Source of the DNA: Streptomyces albogriseolus | GTDB taxonomy: Bacteria; Actinomycetota; Actinomycetes; Streptomycetales; Streptomycetaceae | Assembly: GCA_014650475.1 (NCBI GenBank) | Contig: BMVA01000026.1 | Span: 25,714-89,713 of the forward strand | Reading direction: 5' to 3' | Length of the DNA stretch: 64,000 nt | Shown here: one piece after another, positions 15,701 through 36,802 of the stretch | Position numbering within the stretch: the stretch's first letter is position 1 | Layout: each line of letters opens with the position of its first letter | The notes under the pieces: model-generated | Told to the model about the DNA's origin: nothing | What the model saw: the letters and a program-made list of their open reading frames with translations, nothing else | The model's database searches: none | Translations under genes and position numbers: made by a program

Positions 15701-15926
15701 CGTCCTGGCCGGGCAGGGCGACAGCACGGCCCGTTCGGCGCTGCGACGGCACACCGGTCACGTCCTCGCCCTCGTCGAGGCACAGGGCCACCGCTGCGCC
15801 ACCCCCGACCACGTCCCCTCCCCCGGTCTGCTGACCGGCCTCGCCGGCATCGGCTACGGACTGCTCCGCCTGGCCCACCCCGGGACCGTCCCGTCGGTCC
15901 TGCTCCTGCACCACCCGGACCACTGA
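12756..15926 (+). CDS. LanM-type bifunctional lanthipeptide synthetase with a degenerate cyclase zinc site
   Basis: About 1056 residues. Residues 190-690 form the kinase-like LanM dehydratase, which phosphorylates and eliminates Ser/Thr in a precursor peptide. Its catalytic motifs are intact: GDAHQGNRSV (D278, H280), HKPRPL, GADMHYENVI (375-380) and VDAETLL (D392). Residues 740-1050 are the LanC-like cyclase with its (alpha/alpha) motifs GAYDGLGGIVYAL, GFADGAAGIAWAL and GLLTGLAGIGYGLL. The zinc ligands are gone: the W-C-x-G motif reads WSHG (Ser929) and the L-C-H-G motif reads LAQG (Ala971-Gln972). The start is uncertain; ATG 12756 has GGGGGA nine bases upstream, while GTG 12792 and ATG 12666 are alternatives. 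A candidate substrate follows at 16060. Dehydration without zinc-assisted thioether formation is the simplest reading. Confidence 0.9.
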   Translation: MWGAREVWDLFPVTDTASLPTSRSTGLPAAWWAPALTLAERLAAPGLPGPAAATGAAGPLPWTVGDAEGFALRLDRLGVDGATAAALAAEPAERLAERAVEPDWASYAEEVLAAAPEGLPEVEVGGEGPDAFAPAVRPLVAMAAARLADRTAGVPDAEATVWRDAFTRRLTHQLVRLAARTLAQELHRARRSRRLAGAGPRERFASFVAAAGTRRGLSDLFTAYPVLARMLSRTALDATEATAELVARFRSDRADLVAALLDGRTPGRLVRVDLGRGDAHQGNRSVAILHFADGRRLVHKPRPLDQHALLDDLVCWLNAKVPGLGLRTPRTLRRESHGWLEFVEHRWCSSVTETDTFYRRQGALLALLYAVDGADMHYENVIAYGDQPVLVDAETLLHTGLGQALTAGADPAADALAASVHRTCLLPHLLIGEHGALDISALGRDTDGTFPSEGLRWEDSGLDTMRAVRGPLASPAAQNHPLPHGTSLSVTDHTAALLEGFRAAYAAIAAHRGELVGDDGPLTRWGDRPARLIARATRLYATLLEESTHPALLGDALAREGVFAVLWSESAQDPARERLIEHETAALWRGDVPFFTHRPTGTAVIADGGARVPDLLPVAAVTAVREKIGRMDEVDCLDQEWIISATLAVRGASSPPDRPRSELAPAPVPPVAPDPSRLLAAACGIADEIAARAVRGGTRTNWIGLERVSGDHWAVLPMGAGLAQGYCGVALFLAHTEALTGSGRYGAAAREAVRPLPALLKALAEDPQLSEAAGPGAYDGLGGIVYALVRLAGLLDEGLRACLPDALTALGHAAAACADPGLAQGRAGALAASVAAYEATGDPAALRLADQVADLLLVQALGEGPVTPGVAGSGLPSSAGFADGAAGIAWALRRYAGHRPERAAHAERTAVALLDSGARHGDPADLSWSHGLAGRAVAGLPNPVGPPDDASLFEASVRLADAPIGPDLSLAQGVLGRLEALTVLAGQGDSTARSALRRHTGHVLALVEAQGHRCATPDHVPSPGLLTGLAGIGYGLLRLAHPGTVPSVLLLHHPDH

Positions 15927-16059
15927 CCCGCCCGCACCTTCCGTGCCGCTCGCTCCACCCGTCACACCCGCACCACTCGCACCGCGCTCGTCAGCACCAC
16001 GGCACCTCCCCGGATCCGAACCCGCGCGCCCACACGGGACACCAGAAGGGACCACCGTC

Positions 16060-16272
16060 ATGGACCAGCACCTCGCCGCCGCCGACTCCGCCGAGTTCAC
16101 CGCCGTCGAGTCCGCCGAGACGCACACCGAGCGGGACGTCGTGGGCGGCATCACCCTCTCCGGCCGCAACCGCGCCTGCGCCCGCGCCCGGGTGCTGGCC
16201 GGCATGGTCCTCACCAGCGGCATCGTCATCACGCTGAGCAGCCTCGACACCTCGGTCTCCGCCCCCAACTGA
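16060..16272 (+). CDS. Candidate RiPP precursor peptide for the LanM
   Basis: A 70-residue peptide, ATG preceded by AGAAGGG at good spacing, 133 bases after LanM and in the same direction. Residues 1-30 are acidic and end in a double-glycine-like DVVGG, as in many LanM leaders. Residues 51-70 are dense in dehydratable residues (T52, S53, T58, S60, S61, T64, S65, S67). The only cysteine is C40, between Arg residues and outside this tail. A hydrophobic run at about 45-60 could also be a membrane segment, so a small membrane protein is an alternative. It matches no lanthipeptide core I know. A hairpin terminator follows. Confidence 0.6.
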   Translation: MDQHLAAADSAEFTAVESAETHTERDVVGGITLSGRNRACARARVLAGMVLTSGIVITLSSLDTSVSAPN

Positions 16273-16301
16273 CCCCGCTTCCACCGGCTGTTCCCCGTGA
16301 T

Positions 16302-16331
16302 GGCGCGGGCTCGCCACGGCGGGCCCGCGCC
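16302..16331 (+). terminator. Hairpin after the LanM-peptide unit
   Basis: Arms GGCGCGGGC and GCCCGCGCC pair perfectly across a 12-base loop, 30 bases after the peptide stop and before the LAL gene. Confidence 0.6.
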
Positions 16332-16403
16332 GCGGCGTCGCGGTCGACCTCGACCCCGGCGCCACCTGCCCCCGGCCGACTCGGCCGATTATCATCAGCG
16401 TTC

Positions 16404-19319
16404 ATGCGTTCCCATGCGCCTTCCCTGGTCGGGCGGGACCTCCACCTCACCCAGCTCGAGCGCTCCCTGGCCGACGCCAGGCAGGGCATGGGCAGCGTCG
16501 TCTTCCTGGTCGGCGAGGCCGGGGTCGGCAAGTCCCGGCTCGCGGCGGAGGCGGTGGGCCAGGCCGTGGGCTCCGGGATGCGGGTGCTGCGCGGCCGGAG
16601 CAGCACCACCGGTCCCGCCGTGCCGTTCCGGCCGCTCACCGAGGCGCTGATGTCGCTGTTCCGCGGCGGCGATCCCATGGACGACCTCGCGCTCGGCCCC
16701 TACCGTCCGGTGCTGGGGCGGCTGATCCCGGACTGGGACACCGGGGAACGCGACAGCACGTCCATGGTCATCCTCGGCGAGGCCGTGCTGCGGCTGCTCA
16801 TCGCGGCCGGCCGCGGCCAGGGGCAGCTGCTGCTCCTGGAGGACCTGCACGACGCCGACCCCGAGACGCTCGGCGTCCTGGAGTATCTGGTCGACAACCT
16901 GGCCTACACGCCCGTGCTGCTGGTGGCGACGGTGCGCACCGACATCAGCGACGCGCTGGACCTCGCGCAGTCGGCCCGCCGCCGCGGGGCCGCCACCGTG
17001 GTGGAACTGCCGCCGCTGTCCCGGCCGCAGGTGCACGAGATGGTCGCCGCCCAGCTCGGCGTGGACAGCCCCGGCGACGTCCCCGCCGAGGTCCTCGACC
17101 GACTGTGGGAGGACAGTGCGGGCAGCCCTTACCTCGTCGAGGAACTGCTCCAGTCCATGATCGGCTCGGGCACCCTGGTGCAGGGTCCCGGTGGCTGGCG
17201 TGCCGTCGGCGATCCGCGCCGTGACGTTCCCTCGACGCTGGCGCGCGGCATCCTGCGCCGGATCGACCGGCTCGGCGCACAGGGGCTGACGCTGATGTCG
17301 GCCGCCGCGGTCCTGGGCCGCCGTTTCCCGCTCTCGGTGCTCCAGCGTGTCACCGGGGTCGACGACCGGACCCTGCTCGGCCATCTCCACGCCGGTGTCG
17401 CCGCCCGCCTGGTGGTCCCCGACGAACCCGCGCCCGACTGGTACTCCTTCCGCCACTCCCCCACGCTGAAGGCCCTGTTCACGCACATGACGCCGGGCCG
17501 GCGCGCGGAGCTGGCCCGGCGCGGCGCCCAGGCCGTGGAAGAGCTGCACCCGGCGCTGGAGGGCGACTGGTGCGCGCTGGCGGCCGGTCTGCGCTGCGAG
17601 GCAGGCGACCGGGTCGAGGCGGGGCTGCTCTACGCCGACGCCGGTGGTCGCGCCCTGGCCGCGGGCGCCCTGAACTCGGCGGTGACCCTGCTCAGCCGGG
17701 CCGAGTCGCTGCTCGCCGAGGGCGGCGATCCGCAGGCGCGGGCCGCCGCCCTGGAGAACCTGCTCCCCGCGCTCGCCGAGGCCGGCGACTTCGCGCGCGC
17801 CTTCGACCTGGCCGACGACCTGCACGCGCTCGGCGGCGAAGGGCTGAGCCCCGTCCGGCTGGCGACGCTGCACGCCCGGCTGGCCAAGGTGGCGCACACG
17901 GCGGGGCGGTGGAGCGACGGCAACCGGCAGGTCGACCGCGCCCGCGAGGTGCTGGCGGGCACCCCCGACGAGGCCACCGCGGCGGCCGTCGACGTCACCG
18001 CCGCCTACCTCGCCCTGGACACCCCCGGCCCCGACCGGACCCAGCACGCGGAGAAGCTGGCACGTTCCGCCGCCGACACGGCCGAGCGCCACGGGCTGCC
18101 GATCGTCGCCTGCCAGGCCTGGGAACTGCTCGCCACGGTCGCGCGCGAGCGGGATCCGCAGGAGTCGGAGGCCATGCTCGGACAGGCGATGTCCGCGGCC
18201 GAGCGGCACCGGCTGCCGTTGCAGCGCATGTACGCGGCGACCCGCATGGGCGGCAACGCCTGGCTGGCCGAGGGCGACACCGGCGGGCTGCTGTCGGCCC
18301 GTGCGGAGGCGCTGCGGCTGGGCTCGGTGAACATCGTGCACACCGTCGACGGCATCCTCGTCCTGGACGCCGTGCTGCGCGGCCGGGACGACGTGGCGCG
18401 TTCCGCCGCCGCGGAGTGCCTGGCCGTCGTGCGCCGGCTGCGGATGGCCCCGGCCGTGCGGTACGTGGTGATGGCGCAGGCGACGCTGGAGGCCCACCGC
18501 GGTGACCGGCAGGCCATGGAGGCGACGCTGGCGGCGTTCACCGAGTGGGACGGGGCCGGTTCGCAGGAGGAACCGCTCACCCGGGGCCTGGCGGGCGCGT
18601 TCTGCGCGCTGCTCGAGGAGAACCGGGAGCTGGCCCGCGAGGAGCTGGCGGCGGTGCAGGCCATGGAGGCGGACAACCCCTCCACCTACCATCTCGGCGG
18701 CACCCACGGACTGGGGCTCCTGCTGGACGTGCTGGAGGGTGACGCCGACCGGGCCCGGCACGCGGAGATCACGGCGACGGCGATGGCCCGCATGCGCTGG
18801 AACCGGCAGTTCGTCCACCTCGCCGAGGCGGTCCTGCTGGGCCGGGAGGGGGCCGGCGCGGACGCGGCGGCCGCCGTGGAGCGGGCGCTGGCGGCGGCGG
18901 AGCCGTATCCGCTGGCCCAGCACCTGGGGCTGCGGCTGGTCGCGGACGCCGCGCACCAGGACGGCTGGGGCGATCCGGTGGGCTGGCTGCGGCGCGCCGA
19001 ACACCACTTCCACGAGCGGGACATCGCGGCCGTCACCGGCGCCTGCCGGGCGGGGCTGCGCCGTCTGGGCGCCCCGGTGCACCAGCACCGCAGCGGCACC
19101 AGCGGCATTCCCGAGCAGCTGCGCACGCAAGGGGTGACGGTCCGGGAGTTCGACGTGTTCCGGCTGCTGGCGGAGCGGCTCAGCAACAAGGACATCGCGG
19201 ACCGGCTGTTCATCTCGCCCCGGACGGCGGAGAAGCACATCGCCAGCCTGATCACCAAGACGGGGGCGGCCAACCGCGCGGACCTGTGCGCGCGGTCGGC
19301 CGCCCTGCGCTCGGGCTGA
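16404..19319 (+). CDS. LAL-family (large ATP-binding LuxR) transcriptional activator
   Basis: 971 residues. The N-terminal AAA/STAND ATPase has Walker A GEAGVGKSRLA (about residues 30-40) and Walker B LLLLEDLHDAD. A long TPR-like helical region follows, and the C-terminus is a LuxR helix-turn-helix (VREFDVFRLLAERLSNKD then SPRTAEKHIASL). LAL proteins are typical pathway-specific activators of large polyketide and NRPS clusters. It sits beside and convergent with the MFS-P450-NRPS genes, with only 17 bases between stops, and directly after the LanM unit, so it could control either. The ATG at 16404 leaves only a short gap from the upstream hairpin. No clear ribosome site is visible, and leaderless initiation is possible. 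Confidence 0.92.
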   Translation: MRSHAPSLVGRDLHLTQLERSLADARQGMGSVVFLVGEAGVGKSRLAAEAVGQAVGSGMRVLRGRSSTTGPAVPFRPLTEALMSLFRGGDPMDDLALGPYRPVLGRLIPDWDTGERDSTSMVILGEAVLRLLIAAGRGQGQLLLLEDLHDADPETLGVLEYLVDNLAYTPVLLVATVRTDISDALDLAQSARRRGAATVVELPPLSRPQVHEMVAAQLGVDSPGDVPAEVLDRLWEDSAGSPYLVEELLQSMIGSGTLVQGPGGWRAVGDPRRDVPSTLARGILRRIDRLGAQGLTLMSAAAVLGRRFPLSVLQRVTGVDDRTLLGHLHAGVAARLVVPDEPAPDWYSFRHSPTLKALFTHMTPGRRAELARRGAQAVEELHPALEGDWCALAAGLRCEAGDRVEAGLLYADAGGRALAAGALNSAVTLLSRAESLLAEGGDPQARAAALENLLPALAEAGDFARAFDLADDLHALGGEGLSPVRLATLHARLAKVAHTAGRWSDGNRQVDRAREVLAGTPDEATAAAVDVTAAYLALDTPGPDRTQHAEKLARSAADTAERHGLPIVACQAWELLATVARERDPQESEAMLGQAMSAAERHRLPLQRMYAATRMGGNAWLAEGDTGGLLSARAEALRLGSVNIVHTVDGILVLDAVLRGRDDVARSAAAECLAVVRRLRMAPAVRYVVMAQATLEAHRGDRQAMEATLAAFTEWDGAGSQEEPLTRGLAGAFCALLEENRELAREELAAVQAMEADNPSTYHLGGTHGLGLLLDVLEGDADRARHAEITATAMARMRWNRQFVHLAEAVLLGREGAGADAAAAVERALAAAEPYPLAQHLGLRLVADAAHQDGWGDPVGWLRRAEHHFHERDIAAVTGACRAGLRRLGAPVHQHRSGTSGIPEQLRTQGVTVREFDVFRLLAERLSNKDIADRLFISPRTAEKHIASLITKTGAANRADLCARSAALRSG

Positions 19320-19336
19320 ACGGGCCGAGGGCGGGT

Positions 19337-20584
19337 TCAGCGCATCTCCCGCACCGCCCGGGATCCGAGCACCGCGAGCCCGGTGACCGCGAGGACCGCG
19401 GCCACGACCCCGAACAGGGCGAGGTGCCCCGTCCCGGCGAGGGCGCCGCACAGGATCAGCGACAGGGGGGCGGCGGCGTAGCCGAGGACCATGTCGACGG
19501 AGACGACGCGGGTGAGGACGTCCTGCGGGATGTTGCGCTGGATCCAGCTCAGTCCGAACACGCCCTGGTAGCCGATGGCGAAGCCCATGGCGAGGACGGT
19601 CGCGATGACGACCGGGGTGTTCTGGGCGAGGCCGAGGACGGCCATTCCGGCGCCCAGCCAGCCGGCGAGGCCGGCGACCAGGAGGCCGACGCGGGGCCGT
19701 CCGCCGACCGCCCCGCCGACGAGGGTGCCGAGGACAGCGCCGCCGGCCAGGGCGCCGTTGAGGACGCCGAGGGTGGCCGAGCCGCCGCGCAGCACCTGGT
19801 CGGCGAGGGTGGCGAAGCCGACCGTGAAGGGGCCCGCGTAACAGAAGTTGACCGCGGTGTCGAGGGCGACGACGGTGCGCAGACGCGGGTCGCGCAGCGT
19901 GAAGGTGACGCCTTCGCGGATGCGGGCGCCGAGGGAGGGCCCCTTCTCCTCCGGCGTGGCCTTGGGCGCGTCGGGGCGGGGGCGGGTGCGGATGCGGGCG
20001 ACGCACAGTCCGCACAGCGCGAAGCAGACGGCGTCGACGAGGAAGGCGACCGGCGCCTCGGTGAGTGCGATGACCGTGCCGCCGACGGCGGGGCCGAGGA
20101 CGGCGGCGGTGCGCGCGCCGGCGCCGAGCAGGGCGTTGGCCGGGGCGAGCAGGTCCTCGTCGACGACCGACGGCAGGATGGAGACGCGGGCGGGCTGGAA
20201 GAAGGCGTCGACGGCGCCGAACGCGGCGGCCGCCGCGCACAGCATCCACACGGTGAGGTGTCCGGTGAGTCCGGCGATGCCGACGGCGGCCATCAGGGCG
20301 CTGCGGGTCCAGCTGGAGGCCACCATGAGGGTGCGGGTGGACCAGGTGTCGCCGAGGGTGCCGCCGACCAGGGTGAGCAGGGCGCGGGGCACGGCCTGGA
20401 AGGCCAGGACGTAGCCCAGGGTGAGGGTGGAGCCGGTCAGGCTCAGGGTGATCCAGGAGAAGGCGACGACGGTGAATCCGTCGCCGAGCAGGGAGAGCGC
20501 CTGCCCCGTCCACAGCAGGCGGAAGGAACGGTGCCGGGCGGGCGCCCACAGCCGCGGGCGGTCCGCGGCGAGGGTCGTGGCCAT
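19337..20584 (-). CDS. MFS transporter, likely product exporter
   Basis: A 415-residue major-facilitator protein with about 12 hydrophobic segments. It opens with FRLLWTGQALSLLGDGF, the pattern of the enterobactin-exporter-like (MFS_3) subgroup, and has the GGTLGDTWSTRTLM loop 2-3 region. A basic cytoplasmic loop at roughly residues 200-215 (RIRTRPRPDAPK) divides the halves. It is the last gene of the NRPS-NRPS-P450-MFS set, 35 bases after the P450, with an AGAGAGG ribosome site. Proton-driven export of the peptide product, giving self-protection, is the probable role. Its stop faces the LAL gene. Confidence 0.9.
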   Translation of the reverse strand: MATTLAADRPRLWAPARHRSFRLLWTGQALSLLGDGFTVVAFSWITLSLTGSTLTLGYVLAFQAVPRALLTLVGGTLGDTWSTRTLMVASSWTRSALMAAVGIAGLTGHLTVWMLCAAAAAFGAVDAFFQPARVSILPSVVDEDLLAPANALLGAGARTAAVLGPAVGGTVIALTEAPVAFLVDAVCFALCGLCVARIRTRPRPDAPKATPEEKGPSLGARIREGVTFTLRDPRLRTVVALDTAVNFCYAGPFTVGFATLADQVLRGGSATLGVLNGALAGGAVLGTLVGGAVGGRPRVGLLVAGLAGWLGAGMAVLGLAQNTPVVIATVLAMGFAIGYQGVFGLSWIQRNIPQDVLTRVVSVDMVLGYAAAPLSLILCGALAGTGHLALFGVVAAVLAVTGLAVLGSRAVREMR

Positions 20585-20619
20585 GGGGTGCCTCTCTTCG
20601 GGGGACGTGTGCGGTCCGG

Positions 20620-21845
20620 TCAGTAGTGGACGGGCAGGGCGGTGAGGCTGCGGTTGAGCAGGGACGGCTGCCAGGAGAGCCGTGCGGGGTCGGCGAGGGC
20701 CAGGCCCGGCCGCTCGCACACGAGCGTGCGCACGGCGCACACGGCGACGAGGCGGGCGAGCGCGGCGCCGATGCAGAAGTGGGCGCCGAAGCCGAAGCCG
20801 AGGTGGGTCGCGCCGCCGCGGGTGACGTCGAAGCGGCCCGGGTCGGGGAAGCGGGCGGGGTCGCGGTTGGCGGCGGCGGTGACGAGGAAGATCCGGTCGC
20901 CCGCGCGCAGGGTGTGGCCGCCGAGTTCGAGGTCCTGGGCGGCGGTGCGGATGGACATCTTCGACGGCCCGTCCAGGCGCAGGGTCTCCTCCACGGCGCC
21001 CTGGGCCAGGTCCGGTTCGGCGCGGACGGCGGCGAGCTGGTCGGGGCGGGTGTGCAGGGCCAGGACGGTGTTGGCGATGAGGTTGCTGGTGGTCTCCCCG
21101 CCGGCGAAAGCCATCTGGGTGAGCATGCCGACGAACTCCTGCTCGCTGACGGTGTCGCCGACGCGGCCCTCGGCGAGGACCTGGCTGATCAGGTCGTCGC
21201 CGGGCTCGGCGCGCCGCCGTCCGACGAGCGCGCCGAGGTAGTCCTCCAGGCTCACCAGGGCCTGGAGGGAGGCCCGGTACTCGCTCTCCTCCTGGGCGGT
21301 GCCGAGCACGAGGTCGGCGACGCGGGCGTTCCAGTACCAGAAGGAGGGGCCGTCGGTGGGCGGGATGCCGAGCCAGCGGGCGAAGACGAGGGCGGGCAGC
21401 GGTTTGGCGACGTCGGCCATGAGGTCGCCGCTGTGGCCGGGAGCCGCTTTGCGGGTGAGGACGGCCCGGGTGACCTTCTCGGTGAAGGCGCTGTAGCGGG
21501 CGACGGCGCGGGCGGCGAAGGCCTCCTGGAAGACCTGGCGCAGCCGGCGGTGCTGGGGCGGGTCGTTGAAGACCATCCAGCGGGACAGGATGGAGAAGGC
21601 GCGCTCGGCGTCCTCGCGGGCTCCTTGCGGCACGGCGTCCATCAGGGGGCGGACCCGGTCGGCGGAGACGGCGCGGTCGCGCAGGCAGCGCATGACCTCG
21701 TCGTAGCCGGTGACGAGCCAGGCGTGGTGGAGCGGGCTCCACTGCACGGGGTCGCTCTCGCGCAGGGCGTCGAGGTGGCCGTAGGGGTCGGCGACCAGGT
21801 CGGGGGCGAGGAGATGGCGCTCGGTGGGGGCGGGGGCGAACGTGG

Positions 21846-21849
<4 letters not shown>
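20620..21849 (-). CDS. Cytochrome P450 tailoring enzyme
   Basis: 409 residues, soluble bacterial class. The heme loop is [15 protein letters not shown] with its cysteine ligand, the I-helix oxygen-activation segment is [11 protein letters not shown], and EETLR gives the K-helix E-x-x-R. The Thr pair in GGETT keeps the proton-relay position. It starts in a four-base ATGA overlap with the end of NRPS2, so it is translated with the assembly line and most likely hydroxylates or couples residues of the peptide or a carrier-bound amino acid. No ferredoxin gene lies beside it, so redox partners must come from elsewhere. The substrate cannot be predicted. Confidence 0.95.
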
Positions 21850-29153
<7,304 letters not shown>

Positions 29154-29233
29154 GAGGGCACTCCGAATCTCAGGGTCTGGGGCAGAGCTGCGGGCCGGGC
29201 GGCGAACCGGACGGGCGTCGGCGGGCGGCCGTC

Positions 29234-29300
29234 CGGGTTCGGCGGCGGAGTCCGGTGGTCAGAGTTCGACGGGCAGAGTCCGGTTGTCAGAGTTCGGCGG

Positions 29301-29317
<17 letters not shown>
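29234..29317. repeat. Six 14-bp tandem repeats across the NRPS1 stop codon
   Basis: Units of the form GAGTTCGGCGGTCA begin at 29234, 29248, 29262, 29276, 29290 and 29304. Two are identical and the others differ by one to four bases. The last unit and part of the fifth encode the C-terminus and TGA of NRPS1, since each unit carries TGA on the minus strand; the rest fill the gap to NRPS2. The period is not a multiple of three, so expansion moves the frame and stop. Confidence 0.85.
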
Positions 29318-35594
<6,277 letters not shown>

Positions 35595-35722
35595 TGTGAG
35601 CCTCCAAGCCGTGTTTTCCAGCAGACTGCCGCCGGCGGGGCGGGGCTCCATAGGGAAGAAGACGCAGCACCGGACGCAGACCGGGTTGCCGGAGCGGGGT
35701 CTGGTGGGCGGCAGGGGGGTTG

Positions 35723-35743
35723 CATGTGCCGTAGCGGCACATG
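35723..35743. promoter_or_regulatory. Perfect palindrome in the NRPS1-MerR divergent promoter region
   Basis: CATGTGCCG and CGGCACATG are separated by TAG, giving 9-bp perfect arms. The site lies 41 bases before the MerR ATG and 128 bases before the NRPS1 start on the other strand. MerR proteins bind palindromes of this size between -35 and -10, so autoregulation, and perhaps joint control of the NRPS operon, is plausible. The same half-site GCGGCAC recurs at about 35753. Confidence 0.65.
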
Positions 35744-35784
35744 GTCCAGTAGGCGGCACGTACGACATGGAGAGGTTCCCTCGC

Positions 35785-36642
35785 ATGCCCCTTCCTGCGA
35801 TTCCCCGCCGGGTCAAGATCGGCGATGCTGCCGCGTTCGCCGGGACCACACCCCGCGCCATCCGCCACTACCACGCCATCGGGCTCCTCGCCGAACCGGA
35901 ACGCGGCAGTGACAACCGCCGCCGCTACGGATACGACGACATGATCCGCCTGCTGTGGATCCGCAAGATGGCTGATGCGGGTGTCTCCCTGGACGACATC
36001 CGGGCCGGCTTCGAGGGCGCCACCGGCATCGAGCAGTCCCTGGCCCGGCTGGAGGAAACCCTCGCCTCCAAGGCGGCCGCCATCGCAGCCCAGCAGGCCG
36101 CCGTGCACCGCCTCCGCGAGGCGGGCAGCCCCTTGGGTCTGCTCTCACCGCTGGTCAGTGGCCGCCTGCATGATCTGCCACCCGGGTCCCTGCGCCAGGC
36201 CGATCTCGACACCCTCCTGGTCACGGAGCGTGTCTTCGGCCCCCAGGGGGCCGCCACCCAGGCCAACCGGTTCATCGCCCTGGCCACCCACCCCGAACTG
36301 CGGGCCGAGGAAGACCGCCTGGCCGAGGCCGAGGAGGCCCTGGACGACACCATGTCCCCCGACGACCCCGGCATCGACGACCTGGCTGCCCGGCGCTGTG
36401 CTCATGAGACCGCCTTGGGAGCCGCCATCGACAGATCCGGCCTGGACGAGGCCCTCGACGACCTCCTGGACCAGGACGACGAGCACGCCGGTGAGGAGGA
36501 AGGCGAGGCGAGGACGAGCGTGGTGGAGGCCATCGGCAAGATGCCGTACGACTTCTCCCCGGCCCGCGTCCGGTACGAGGAACGCGTCATCGAGCTGCTC
36601 CACCCGGCCGATCAGGACGGCGATACCCCACGGACCTGCTGA
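35785..36642 (+). CDS. MerR-family transcriptional regulator
   Basis: 285 residues. The N-terminal winged helix-turn-helix is classical: VKIGDAAAFAGTTPRAIRHY, then LLAEPERGSDNRRRYGYDD. A coiled-coil dimer helix (about residues 85-120) and a C-terminal effector region of about 160 acidic residues follow, with no metal-binding cysteine cluster, so the signal is probably an organic ligand. ATG 35785 has AGAGG at nine bases; an in-frame ATG at 35767 would add six residues. It is divergent from NRPS1 across 190 bases containing a perfect palindrome. It may mark the edge of the NRPS cluster or take part in its control. Confidence 0.88.
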   Translation: MPLPAIPRRVKIGDAAAFAGTTPRAIRHYHAIGLLAEPERGSDNRRRYGYDDMIRLLWIRKMADAGVSLDDIRAGFEGATGIEQSLARLEETLASKAAAIAAQQAAVHRLREAGSPLGLLSPLVSGRLHDLPPGSLRQADLDTLLVTERVFGPQGAATQANRFIALATHPELRAEEDRLAEAEEALDDTMSPDDPGIDDLAARRCAHETALGAAIDRSGLDEALDDLLDQDDEHAGEEEGEARTSVVEAIGKMPYDFSPARVRYEERVIELLHPADQDGDTPRTC

Positions 36643-36802
36643 CCGGCATCGGCGCTCGGGGCGAGCCCGACACGAGCGGCCTGGAACGGTCGCATGACGC
36701 GGACGCCGAGGCGGCGGCAGCAGCGCCTCCACAACCGAGCCGTGAACGGCGGACTCATCCTCTGAACTCGACGGCACAGCACCGTGAGGCGGGCCACCAG
36801 GG

